DNA from: Symbiodinium kawagutii
Taxonomy: Eukaryota > Sar > Dinophyceae > Suessiales > Symbiodiniaceae
Direction of reading: 5' to 3'
Assembly (NCBI GenBank): GCA_009767595.1
Contig: VSDK01016350.1
Location: forward strand, 179,061-243,060
DNA length: 64,000 nt
Shown here piece after piece: positions 22,805-33,709 of the stretch. Under the pieces are notes generated by a model, which worked only from the letters and a program-made list of their open reading frames with translations, was not told the origin of the DNA and searched no databases. The translations under genes were made by a program, and so were the position numbers. How positions within the stretch are numbered: position 1 is the stretch's first letter; the number at the start of each line of letters is the position of its first letter.

Positions 22805-24560
22805 ATGTCCAGCTCTGATTCTTTGGGCGATGATGCTTCTTCATGGCCACCCAAACATGAGCTCGCTGGTGTTTGGGAGGAAAACGGAAGTGTTCGAAAC
22901 TCTTTGAGACAGAATGCTCAAATTTTGCGGTGGCCCTCAATCAAAACCACTGGAGTCGCATCAGTCGCAGCACTGCGATTGAACATCTCGGCTGTGGCGG
23001 ATGCCTTGGAGACTTGGGCATCTCATTCTAGCACACCGAAGTCGCCTCCAATCCATTGGCTGAGGGACGAGGCTTGCTGCATGGCGATGGGCAAACTATA
23101 TGCGTGCGCTATTATATATGATCGACCGAATTGTTGTTGGAAGTATATTACATGAACTATATGGTTTAACTTAAGCTCTTCAACTCCAACTTTCTTGCTG
23201 GGCTATTTTAACATATATCCTCTTATAGTATCGCATCTTTCCACGCAGGTCTCGCAAGTCTACATTCTGATGGACAAGGAGGTTGATGCAGTGAAACTTC
23301 ACTTAGATGCATGGGGAGTGAAGCGTTTGATATCGCTTTGCCTTCGACGCTACAAGAGGGACATCATCACATTTCGGGAGACTCAGCCCATCCATTAAAT
23401 CAAGGTTTAGATGTTTCCCACCAACCACCCACACAATCACACACAACTCAAACATCTTTGCCCCAAGCAGCGTGGGCATTAAGGAACCAGCCTTGCGAGC
23501 CCTCATGGACATTATGATGAAGCACTGGCCCCTTCCAGCTTCTGAGGGTGATGAAGCAAATGAAGAGGATGAAGAGGATGATGGTGATGGATATGAATAT
23601 CATGATGCTCTGATGGCTGCTTTTAAAGAGGATGATGAATTCACGAATCCCCCAGAGACGAATACTGAACCACTTCGGGATGAAACCAAAGATGATACTG
23701 AACCCTCAAAGGCTGAAACCAAAGCTGTGGTGAATGCTGAACCTACCACCGCTGAAACCAAAGATGTGGTGAAGGATGAGCCCTCCAATGCTGGAACCAA
23801 AGATGTGGCAGTTGGTTCTTCTCCCATGGATTCTTTGATTGCCAAACGTGATGCTCTCATGCGACCTGAAGGTTCAACTTAGTCAAGTTTTTTCTTGGGC
23901 TTAGGAGGCCTAACACCTCAGCCCAATCAAAAGCATTATAATTTCGATGAATGGATTAACCAATCATGTTTAACATATATATTATGCTCTTGGGGGGTTT
24001 GCCTCTCGACAGCTCCAGGCGAAAGCTTGAAGCCAAACAGGCTGCTCGCTTGCTGCCTCCACCAGCTCCTCGCCAAGCACAGGCACCGCAGCCTGCAGGC
24101 TGGAATGGAACGGAAAAAAAACAATAGTGTTGGACACAATGGATCATGTTAAGAATGGATATATGATATATGATAATTTATGCCATGGGGGTTTGGCAGG
24201 CAATCCAGACTTGGCTGATACTTTGCCCTTTGATGCCGGTGCAGCTACATGTGGAGGGGCTTGGTCAACCAGCACCGGCTCCATCTGATGATGCTCTCTT
24301 GAGGGCCAAGACTTTAAGGCTTGGAGAAAACCCTCAAGAGGATGCTCCGGTTGATGCCACTCCCCCAGCAGTGGAGCCTGAGGCAGCACCAGTTGGAATC
24401 GCTTTGCAGACCTCGGACAAGCCGGCTGTGGATAACCAGGTTGTCTCCGGTTTGCCAAATTCAGCGTCCCAGGCTGAACAGTTCGATGCCCTGGCCCACC
24501 AGGCTCAAAATCTAATTTTGATGTTTGGGGATTCCAGCAAAAACAAAATGCTCAAGTGTA
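22805..24560 (+). CDS. Exons of the long locus: acidic and helical segments
   Basis: Several + strand exon-like frames occur: 22805-~23095 (starts MSSSDSLGDDASSWPPKHEL); ~23250-23395 (contains HLDAWGVKRLISLCLRRYKR); ~23480-23880, a strongly acidic Glu/Asp/Thr stretch with repeated ETKDVV-like units; ~24008-24115 (contains KLEAKQAARLLPPPAPRQAQ); and ~24245-24550, rich in Pro, Ala and Glu. The order and composition (short helical part, acidic linker, Pro/Ala linker) match the style of large lineage-specific Symbiodiniaceae proteins. No function can be read from these segments and exact splice sites were not fixed. Confidence 0.4.
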
Positions 24561-24719
24561 TGGGGTTCATTTGGGGTTCTGAAGGCGCATTGTTTTGTAC
24601 GCACTCGCTTCTTGTTGCATTTGTTTCTGCGTAGAGTATCTTTTCATCTTGGACTCATCAACTCCCAATCAATTAAGTTGATTAAAATAACATACTTGAT
24701 CCTGCACTTGCCCCTGCAG

Positions 24720-25423
24720 GTGCCAGCCTCACGCATGGACCAGTTTGCTGCAAAGGCGGCTCAGACCGCTCAGGAGGAGGAGGATCAACCCGAGGAAAAG
24801 GCGACTAGGCGAAGGAGAGGTAAAGGCAAAGGTCGAGGCCGAGGTAGACCAAAGACAAGGGGGGGAAGGGGAAAGCGTGCCACAGCTAAAGCTGCAGCAA
24901 AGCAGAAAGCAAAAGCCAAAGCGTCCCCAAAGCAGAAAGCAAAAGCAAAGCGTCCCCAAAGCAGAAAGCAACCAAGAGCGCAGAAGCAGCAAAGGCAGAA
25001 AAGAAAACCAGAGCCAAGTCCAAAGCCAAGGCCCCTGCGGAGCCAGATGCCATGGAGCCGTCAGCAGGTTCGGATGGGAAGAGACGCAGGAAACAAACCA
25101 ACAGCAAAGTTGATACCAACAAGAACACGGCTGCACATGAAGGTGAACTTCCTTCCCCCGTGACACCTGCCCGGCGAGCCCCTGCCAAACCAGAGAACAA
25201 GAGCGTGCCCAAGGCTGATCAGCCATCCAAGCGCCCAAAGGTTTCAGGTGAGGCAGGTGAGCCGGCCAAGAAAAAGAGATCTCCAAGGGGCGAGGCTGTT
25301 AGCTTTGCTCGTCGCAACCCACCAGCCAAAGGTGGCCGTCCGTTGGAAGAGTGGCAAGTCATCAAGGATGTTTTCCGAGCCAAGTTGAACGACTTGCCTC
25401 ACCGCGCTCAGAATGAGGACTAA
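24720..25423 (+). CDS. Lysine-rich exon of the long locus, with a one-base frameshift
   Basis: The exon starts after CCCTGCAG at 24720 and ends at a TAA after DLPHRAQNED. It encodes an acidic start, an RGRGRPK-type AT-hook-like stretch, then a long Lys/Ala region, KRRRK, and a conserved-looking end (FARRNPPAKGGRPLEEWQVI). The Lys/Ala region is built from a ~30 bp tandem unit. The second unit (about 24931-24959) lacks one C compared with the first (AAAAGCAAAGCG against AAAAGCCAAAGCG). Upstream coding is in one frame and downstream coding in another, and this missing base accounts for the shift. The basic, AT-hook-like composition suggests nucleic-acid binding or nuclear location; that is inference. 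The frameshift means a pseudogene, a sequencing error or an unrecognised intron. Confidence 0.5.
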
Positions 25424-25519
25424 GTTTGAAACATCATAGGTCACCTCGAAACAGTTTATCAGTTTATCAATGGCTCGCCCCAACATCGCTTCTTCCTTTG
25501 GAGGATTCCTTCTGGAAGT

Positions 25520-26400
25520 TCTGCAAGGAGCATGTTGACTTCCAGAGTGCGAGCGGTGAGCAGCTCTATGACGTCACCCATTCGCTGTCAGAAGAGTTTG
25601 CGAAGTTTCACACTGAGAATGTGTAAAGCTATATCTGATCATGTTAATCTGTTTTGCCAAACCTGGCACTGCTTTTTTAAGAGCAAGAGCTGGGGGCGAT
25701 TGGGGATGTGCTTGCGTCACGCAAGTGTGTGCAATCAGCTACAAGGACAACCCCTGTATGCTGAGCATTGCTGACAAAATCTTTGACCATATTGATCGTG
25801 AATCGAATGGGAACAAAGATGTGAAGCAGCACCGTGGGCTTCCATACTATTTCAGTTTGCCTGTAGTTGGGTTTCGGTTAGATTTTGTTTGGGGAGGAAA
25901 TCAAAGATTCCGAACTTCATATTTCATCCTCTTGAACATTCAACTTGTTGCAGCTTTGTCAAAATAACTTTTGGTTCCCTGCCTTTTTGCCCTTCGCAGG
26001 TTGAAGAAGCTAAAGAAGGGACAGATTTGGCTGGCATCACGGGGCGCGCTGGATGAGAATGATGGTCAACCTAGCCTGTTAAAGCTGGCTTTGGTGCATC
26101 TCATTGTCTCATACGTTCTGCCTAGATCGAGTATGAACCGCAAAAAAAAATTACCCTTTCCCGGGGTAATTTATTTTGCCTTCTAAATGGGTTCCGGGGT
26201 GGCTGATTTCATTTCAGTTGTCAAACTGCGTGAACTGTTTGGCATGCTTGCCTGGAAGGGGATGCTGGCTCAGCAGTTGTGCTTACTGTAGTGCATCGAT
26301 CACCGATCTGTGTTGCAGCAATGCTTCAAAGCTATGAGAAGTTGGTTCGGCAACTCCTGTTTCTTTCAGGGGTCCCCAAGGACTTCTGCATGGGGATTAG
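25520..26400 (+). CDS. Small helical exons of the long locus
   Basis: Three exon-like segments follow on the + strand. ~25505-25620 contains FWKFCKEHVDFQSASGEQLY and ends at GAAT|GT. ~26001-26090 contains LKKLKKGQIWLASRGALDEN after a CGCAG acceptor. ~26215-26400 contains VAAMLQSYEKLVRQLLFLSG and KDFCMGIR. The composition is amphipathic-helical. The frame joins to neighbouring exons were not confirmed. They sit between the lysine-rich exon and the methyltransferase-like part. Confidence 0.4.
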
Positions 26401-26539
26401 ATGATTTGGGAATTAGAATTGTATGAGATCAAAATTTCAAATGTCACTGAACCCAGGGGTCATGGCCGTTCTCTTGGAGAGGAGTTCATTGCCATTGTGG
26501 TGATGGTCGCCTTCATGGTGCCAGAAGCAAGGGTGAAGG

Positions 26540-27916
26540 CTAGTGCAAGGACATTCCTAGAGCTGTTCTCAGGTAGAGCTAGGACGCCTAGAATGGCTCA
26601 TCACTGTGGCTATGTTGCAAGTGCCATTGACATCAACTACTCCGAAGCTTTCAACCTCCTGAAGCCGGCTGGATTTATGTTGCTTAACTAAACCATTTAA
26701 GATCAGATCATCAAACACGGAAATCACAAGAATGTGCTTTGATGCATCTATGATTTTGAAACTGTCAACTGAGACTTGCCATCGCCCTCATCCTCTTCAG
26801 TGACCCTCACTTGCTGGCTTTGATAGCGACCCAGTGCTCCTCTTTTGTCCACATCAACACAGGAACATCGAAAAGGAGCGATGTTTGTCCAGATGGAGAC
26901 ACTAATATGCCCAGTGTTTTGTTGGGAAATGCCTTAGCTGCACGTTCAGCCTTACTCATTCTCATCCTCACCTTGCTCCGTCGCACATTCATATTGGAAC
27001 AACCTGGTTCTTCTTTACTGATGAAAACAACCTGGATGCAGTGGCTCATTGAGGTCTTGGCTGAGCAGAAGATTTGCGTCTTCCGACAGCCTTTCTGGAT
27101 GTCAGCGTTTGGACACAAACGTCCCAAGAGGACACTCATTTGGTCATGCAGCCCTATCATTAGTCTTTTTCGCACTGATAAGATTGCGAAGGTTTCCAAA
27201 GAACCAGCTGTGGTCAAGAAGTATAAGAAGAAGGATGGATCTACGGGGTATACTGGTGTTGGCAAAAGGCTGAAAGAAACAGAGCAACTAGCCTTCCATC
27301 TTAAAAACACAATTGTTTTTTTTTCGATGCCCTTTGGGTGCTGTGTGTGTGTGTGCGCGATGGGGAGACTGATGGTTGCGACCTTCATGTAAATAAGGCA
27401 CTATCCTCCTCGATTTGCTCGATTGGTGGTCAAAACCATTGACACGGCTGCGATTCTGGCCCGTGATATGGTTGATGTACCACAGGCGTGAAGCTGCCAA
27501 TCCATGGATGATAGATGGGACCCATGATTCTCTATATCTCCATTATTTGGACCTTGGGATGTTTTCTATTGAGTTTAAGAAGGGTTTGGAATTTCCATTG
27601 ATTTTGAAACCCCCACTCAAACGATTTGTGTTTAGTGTTGGAATTGAAAGCCCTCTCCAAAAGCAATCAGCAAACAGGGTCCATGGTACAGCCATGACAT
27701 TTTGATTTCCTCCACCCACTTCTCCTCCAGGCCACTGGTTGCCTGGAAGATCTCTTCAGCTCGATGGCTTGGAATCCAGATGCCTGGCCCGATGCACGCT
27801 TGCAAGAATGTATGTACTACTTGCGTCGTAGCAAGATGGTTCAATTGCCATCTTCCTTAAAAGAGCTGATTCCAGCTACTGACTTTGAGTATCATGAAAT
27901 GATACGTGCACAATAG
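26540..27916 (+). CDS. Methyltransferase-like segment of the long locus
   Basis: An exon at ~26540-26680 contains TFLELFSGRARTPRM, resembling motif I (F-x-G) of C5-methyltransferase-like Rossmann folds, and AIDINYSEAFNLL, with an acidic residue where motif II would be. The next exon (26816-~27290) has QCSSFVHINTGTSKRS, in the place of the PC motif (IV), and FILEQPGSSLL, in the place of the ENV motif (VI), then a basic end (KKKDGSTGYTGVGKRL). An exon at 27398-27485 (HYPPRFARLVVKTIDTAAIL) joins in frame through a CAG|GC donor to 27731-27916 (contains MAWNPDAWPDARLQECMYYL), which ends in TAG. The order of motifs is right, but PPC is QC and ENV is EQP, so activity is doubtful. No target-recognition domain is evident. 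Methyltransferase-like is an inference from motif order only. Confidence 0.5.
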
Positions 27917-28037
27917 ACTGCAATCGCTTCCATGAGCTTCCGTTGACTACAATGTGAGCTTTCAGGGGTGAAAAGAAAAAGGAATCACAAATTGCATACT
28001 TGATCTGATTTTCACGAGTTTTCGTGAGTTTCCAACC

Positions 28038-28106
28038 CGGAATTTGTAGCGGAAAAACCCGGAATTGTAGCGGAAAAACCCGGAATTGTAGCGGAAAAAC
28101 CCGGAA
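28038..28106. repeat. 21 bp tandem repeat, three copies
   Basis: CCCGGAATTGTAGCGGAAAAA occurs three times in tandem, the first copy with one extra T. It lies in non-coding DNA between exons. Confidence 0.85.
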
Positions 28107-28199
28107 TCCAGATCAGCACAAATCAGAGCTTTTTGAACATGTGTTTCTGGTGCTCTTTGGGGCTCAAAGGTTTTGGAACCACCATGAATCAGAGCTTTT

Positions 28200-29650
28200 G
28201 CAGTAGTTCCTCCACACTTGGAGCTGCGTTAGATCTAATGGATGTCAATGTCGAAGAATTGGTGAACAAATCTTTGGATGGTGACCCAGAAGAGCAGGAA
28301 ATGGCCAAACAGCTTGAGGACTGGTTTGTCAACACTGTTTTTCTTCGACCGTTTGTCATCATTGGAGTAACGACTCGGGGAGGAACTTCAACAAGAAATT
28401 GGACGTGGTTCTGCAGCCGCTAAGTCAACTGCAGCCATGCCCTTGGATGAATGCGTCAACAAACCTTGGATATCCTTTATGTTCTGAATCATGTTCTCAT
28501 TGCATTTCCTTCCCGGTTAGGTGCAGCAGCTACACGCTCAGGTTGGACCAATGGAGGAAAAGAACAACGTCGCTGCACCAGTGGATGCAAAGAAAGCAAC
28601 CAGTCCACCAACAATTGAACCTGAAGAACCCATTGCTCCAACACAAGTGGTTGAAGGCGGAATCATCAACAAATTTTCTATAATATAAGGTTTGGGTGTC
28701 GGCTCGGATAATGATTGGTTTAAAAAGGTCATATCCCTTTAAGTTAAACCGTTCGATAATAACAATGACATATAATATGAAATTGTTTTCATGATTTTAA
28801 AACTATATGATTCCATTGAAAGTTACAGTTTTGAACACATATATGTGTTTTGGTTTAAAACCGTGCCCCTGCTAGATGATGACGTGGAAGAGGTTGCAAG
28901 TTCTCATCATCGCGTTCCACCAGACAACCAGCTAGGATTGACACCATCGCCAGCATCAACAAAACATGCAAAGTGGCACTTGGATGAATTGGAATCAACT
29001 TCAGGGCTGGCCCCAACCGAAATGGAAGATACTCCTCAAGTCCCGGAAACTCCAAGCTGGGATCCCGACGAGCTTCCAGCAGAGGGTGATGGTCCTAGCC
29101 GAGGAGCTCTCGACCGCCGCGTCAGGCGTTTGTTGCAACCAAACTCGAAGGGTGAGTACAGGGTGGCAGAGGACATCAGGAAGTTGTGGAATGAGGGTCG
29201 CAAGGATCAGGTGTTTAGGTTGTTTGCCAAATGTGACAATGACCCACAAACATTTTTGAAGCGGCACTCGATCAAGAATGAAAAAGAACGAGAACGAGAA
29301 GTTGGTGTCTTCTTCAAATTCATGACGGAAGAAGAATTCAAAGACAAGTCAGAGAGCCTTTGTCATATACAGAGCATCTACTTTAAGTTGCATATGTTAC
29401 AGTACATTATAAGGGTTGTTTGGTAATTTGTTTTTTCGGCCAAGGAAAGAAAAGAAGAACATCATGGAGCGAGGAAAGAAAAATCCCCACAAGTTCATGA
29501 GGTAGGACAGATCTCAACACTTTTTTTTGCTAAAGTCCCCACTATAAATGGTGACCATTTTTTTCCGCCTGGCAGGTGGAATGGCCAGAAGGAGGAGTGG
29601 ATGTACTATGTTGAGACCGAAGTCAGTGGCCATGCCAAGCAACATGGCTA
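28200..29650 (+). CDS. Acidic and Lys/Glu-rich exons of the long locus
   Basis: Exon-like frames are: ~28215-28325 (contains LMDVNVEELVNKSLDGDPEE); 28521-~28680 (contains HAQVGPMEEKNNVAAPVDAK, after a GTTAG acceptor); ~28885-29360 (contains ALDRRVRRLLQPNSKGEYRV and a KEREREVGVFFKFMTEEEF end); ~29445-29500; and ~29577-29650 (contains NGQKEEWMYYVETEVSGHA). The last two join across FMR|WNGQ with a GT-AG intron. The succession of acidic linker, basic helical region and YWVE-like strand segment recurs, as far as I remember, in large uncharacterised Symbiodiniaceae proteins. No enzymatic residue can be named. This part may belong to the same gene as the methyltransferase-like segment or begin a second one, because that segment has a stop at 27916. 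Confidence 0.45.
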
Positions 29651-29759
29651 ACAACCAATATATTAAAATGAACCTTTGGATTGCTTCTGCCTTGATCAGC
29701 TAGGAACCCAACTGGGAACTGATCCATTAAGCTTTTGGTTCTTGATGTGGGTTATGTGT

Positions 29760-31158
29760 AGAATTTCAAACCTCCTGTAATCCGAGGGACCGGGAAAAAC
29801 TGACCTACACCGAAGAGCAAGAATTCGACAGTCAAACTGATGGAATTGACATGGAAGTGGATTTCCAAGCCCCGCTGGAAGGCTCCTGTGATGCTTCATT
29901 CTTACACGAATGTCCTTTATATGAAATTGCAAAATGATGAAACAATAATATACGGAACATAATATCTATATAACGATTTATCATATGTGATGTTCTTTAG
30001 AAGCACGCAAGTTCCCCAAACTCCCAAGCACCGTGGCCTTGGCGCAAAGCATGCAGGTGCTTCATCGTCATCTGGCGCAGAGCCCAAGCAGATTCCAGAG
30101 ACACTGCCCGCATCAGTACAAGAAACGTTGAAAACCTTGAAACGTTTAGGGATGCCAGACACAGAAAATGCTGAGAAACGAACTACGTTGATTCCCAAAA
30201 TTGTGATCGCTTTGACCAAACGTTTGGGCAAACTGGCTGACTGCAAAGAAGACATGAGCAAAGCTGGCGATGTGTCATCTGCCATCTTCGTCAAGATTCT
30301 TGATGGCATTTTATGATGAACAATGCAGTGAACATAAGTCCAGCACTTGTTGAACAACTATTGAATCACCAACTGCCAAGGATGAAAGCCAAAATCGATC
30401 AGATGTACAATCAGATTGACACCTTGGCCGAGACCATGAACAACCTTCACCAAAGAACCGTTGTGGATGGTTTTACAAAAGCGTAGTGGGCTTACAAGTG
30501 TCAGATTGTTATATGCACCAATGGTTCTCAACCTTCCCTTGGCTTTGCCCTATGTTCAACACCAAGGGACGAAGCATCATTGAAGACCAGCATTGAAGAC
30601 GTGCGCAAGAAGCCCTGCCCCTACATTGATGCGTGTGATTGCTCTTCATTTATCTATATGCGTTCCTCAACCCCCCTCCACCCTAGCCTCTTCTGCAATC
30701 AAATCGCATCCATTGCTCAGGCTCCTGGAGGCATGGGCTTTGGAAGCGCGAGCCAGGACTCAAGTTGAGTTTGGGTGCTGATGACCTAATTATTTGGGTT
30801 TCCTTGTAGGGTAGTCCTAAAGTAGCCCCAACACAGCGCAACAAAGCCTTCAAAAAATCAGCCCCCAAAAATCATCCCCCAGCTGAACACCCCGTATTTG
30901 GGTTCAGATAGGCCTGGCATGGAGCATCCATCGCGCAGGACAGTGATTCCCAAAAAGGCTGCTCCGAAAGCAAAAGCAGCAGCACCAAAAGCAGCGTCAA
31001 AAGCAGCAGCAAAAGCACCAGCAACAAAAGCAGCAGCAAAAGCTGATTCAAAGTCGAAGGCCAAGGCCAAGGCCAAAGCAGCAGCAGCAGCAGATGATGA
31101 AGAGCCAGAGGAACCTCCGGCAGCTGAGAAACCTTCGAAAAGATCCAGGAGGAGATAG
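29760..31158 (+). CDS. Linker exons of the long locus, ending in a Lys/Ala-rich stretch
   Basis: Frames with exon composition: ~29785-29920 (acidic, contains LTYTEEQEFDSQTDGIDME); ~29990-30300 (contains TPKHRGLGAKHAGASSSSGA, then VQETLKTLKRLGMPDTENAE); ~30345-30480 (contains ALVEQLLNHQLPRMKAKIDQ); and ~30900-31158 (Lys/Ala-rich, ending KPSKRSRRR). The second and third are helical and could form a coiled coil. The last resembles the earlier lysine-rich exon at 24720 in composition but not in sequence. Splice sites were not fixed and the stop at 31158 may be read-through into an intron. Confidence 0.4.
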
Positions 31159-31519
31159 TAGCAGACTTGGCTTGGGTAAAACACCCAATGGTCAGCGACA
31201 AAGTCAGCTCAAGTAGCCAATCTTCCAGATATTTCCGAACCATGGTCAGCGAAGGTGGTGGAAAAAACTTTTGCATTATGCTTATAGCCGGTTAGATGGA
31301 CCAATGCCCTTGCTGAATGGTAGCCCATTATCCCAAAGAAGCATCTAACAGTCTTCGCTTTAGCCAGGTGAACGGAAAACCATTGCCTCTTTAGAAGTAC
31401 TTGCCGAAGAAGTGGCTGATGGTGTTTGGCCCTTGGAACTTTCAACTCCTACATTATGAACTTTGCATTGTAGCTTACAACCCTTGCCATGGTCATGCAT
31501 TGGTTGGGTTCTGGCTGGC

Positions 31520-32345
31520 CCAGGCTCCTGCACGACAGCTTGGCACATTTGCCAGGGCTTGCCTGGCGGATGGATCGGAGAATTTGGCTATGCGATGTGC
31601 TGCTAACCAAACATATGCAAACAGCGAGCGGGATGCCCATCGGATTTTTAAGAAATTTTGGCTATCACTGCGGGTGCCAATCAGTTCACTTGAAATACCT
31701 CCACGGCATGATGGTCTTCATACTTCGATTCCCTTGTACAAGGCCAATTTTGGTGAATAAAATATTGTTGGAAACAATAGTTTATGTTAAGAAATGTCAA
31801 GAGCAACATGGTATAAGGATGATATAGCCGGTATCGCCTTGATAGGTGAATGACATGGCTGAGTTCCTGCTGCAGAACCACNNNNNNNNNNGAAGAACCA
31901 CCCGGAGTTGCTGCTGGGAGGTGATTCTGTGGGCCCCGTTGCATCTAAGCGATGCAAGCTATTTTGGGAGCGGTTCCGCAAAACGCATCCCAACCACGTC
32001 GCATTTGAACATTTTTGTTCAGAAGATCTAGGACGAGTAATCCCTTTGTGCATGCATGGTGACAATGGTCGGACCAAACGGAAATCCCCCATTGCTGTCT
32101 ACAGTTTTGAAGCTGTTTTTGGACTTCCCGAAGATTTGAGACAAGCTGGTTGGGAACCGGGATTGGGGCCTTCAGTTGGAAAACAACGAAAATATGAGAC
32201 TGGCCAATTGAGCCAAACTTGTGGCCAACGTCGAGCAGCTCTTTCTGTCCCGCGGCCCACCCTTGCCCCGGATGGGGCCTGTGCTTTGGAGCTCCAGCAT
32301 GAAGAGCCCATCGAAGGAGTGCAAACGCACAACACTCTAGGCCAG
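31520..32345 (+). CDS. Start of the large C-terminal domain of the long locus
   Basis: Two exons, ~31530-31700 and ~31850-32340, contain LGTFARACLADGSENLAMRC, YANSERDAHRIFKKFWLSLR, then CKLFWERFRKTHPNHVAFEH and VIPLCMHGDNGRTKRKSPIA. The pattern N-x-E-R-D followed later by H-G-D-x-G-R-T is one I associate with a large uncharacterised protein family expanded in Symbiodiniaceae, with no known activity. A 10-base run of N (31882-31891) interrupts the second exon. Its two flanks share AGAACCAC, and collapsing that overlap leaves the frame intact (QNHPELLLGGDSVGP). The gap is therefore probably an unmerged contig overlap. Confidence 0.55.
31882..31891. other. Assembly gap (10 N) with duplicated flank
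   Basis: AGAACCAC ends immediately before the gap and begins one or two bases after it, which suggests overlapping contig ends rather than missing sequence. Confidence 0.85.
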
Positions 32346-32529
32346 CCGGTGGTGGTGGTGTATAGATTATCTATTTTATAATCATATAGCTTACCTATAG
32401 ATCAACCAAGTGTTATTTTTTTTGGAACAAAGGATTTCTCCGGGTATTAAAATAAGTGTTGTAAGGAGGGTTTCTCGGTGACTTCACCCCTGAACCGGTA
32501 TGTGGCTAACATGTTAGATATTGTATAAT

Positions 32530-32830
32530 AGGTTTTGTGTGTGTGTGTGTCTGTGATTTTCTGTGTTTGGTTTTGCTTAGTGTTTGGTTTTGCTTAGTGT
32601 TTTTTTGTTGTTTGGTTTTGTGTGTTTGTTGGGGTGGGGTGATGTTGTGTGCGTTTTGTGTTGTGTTGTCTGCGGTGGTTGTCTTGTCTGTTGGTTTGGT
32701 TTGGTCTTTGTTGTTTTCTTTTCGTTCGCCGTCCCGTGCCCAGGTGCCTACATCGACTTCTACGTCTTCCCGGAGCGGATGCTTGGTGCTGCCGTCGCCG
32801 TGGTTGTGGTTCTGGTTGCGGTGGTTGTGG

Positions 32831-32883
<53 letters not shown>

Positions 32884-33180
32884 GCTTGGTTGTTGCTTGT
32901 TGCTTGTTGGTGGTTTTGTTGTTGTTCTTGTTGGTTTGTTGGTTTGTTGGTTTGTTGGTTTGTTGGTTTGTTGGTTTGTTGGTTTGTTGGTTTGTTGGTT
33001 TGTTGGTTTCTTTCTTTTTTTCTTTCTTTCTTTCTTTCTTTCTTTCTGTCTTTCTTTCTTTCTTTTTTCTTTTTTCTTTTTTCTTTTGTTTCTTTATTTC
33101 TTTCCTTCTTTGTTTGTGAGTTTGTTTGTCTTTTTTGCTTTGTGTGTGTGTGTGTTTGTGTGAGAGCACTCCCTGTATGT
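32530..33180. repeat. Strand-asymmetric G/T then T/C microsatellite tract
   Basis: About 650 bases are almost free of A on the + strand. The tract contains (TG)n, (TTG)n at ~32830-32884, ten units of GGTTTGTT (32933-33008) and (TTTC)n to ~33070. It has the look of an intron. A possible small exon (contains YIDFYVFPERMLGAA) lies at ~32743-32800 after a GCCCAG acceptor. Long open frames across the tract on either strand are low-complexity artefacts. Confidence 0.85.
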
Positions 33181-33709
33181 GTGAGATAGAGCTTGATGCA
33201 ACAAAGCAATGGTATGATGATCGAGAGAAGGGTGGAGTGATCATCCGCCTGTATCTGCAAAATAAGTTGTGGTGTTCTCAAGCTGTTCTACTCAAGTGTT
33301 TCTTCAACCTTTTGTTTTGATGTGTGGTGGGGGTGTTTTGTTTTCTGTGTTTATGTTGTTTTTGCTCTGTGTGTGTGTGTTGTGCGTATGCCTTTCTAAT
33401 GCTATGTTGTATCTTCTGCATGTAGTACTTCACTATAGCCAAAAGAACCCAAAGGAAGAAACTTTGATTTTTTTCCAAAATCTATCCCAGTTAAATTGTG
33501 GAATTTACTTTTGTTGTCAAACTTGGTTCACTTCGAGCCAAAATGTTTAACGCAGGCGCCCCTATTTTCAGGGTATGGTGAAAGGGATTCGAAACAAAAT
33601 GTTTGTTTGATTGATTGGTTGATTGATAATACAGGATTTCTCCGGGAAAAAAAACGTCCCCAACGTGAGGCCATTCTTTTCTATCACGGTTCCTCATCAC
33701 TGCGGTGCC

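Noticed and set aside
26807-27388. 193-codon - strand frame at 26.8-27.4 kb
   Set aside because: It is antisense to the methyltransferase-like exon, whose + strand frame continues in phase into 27398-27485 and 27731-27916.
32594-33281. Long open frames (up to 216 codons) on both strands across 32.5-33.3 kb
   Set aside because: They consist of microsatellite translations (poly-Lys/Thr/Gln or poly-Val/Cys/Leu/Phe) with no complex sequence.
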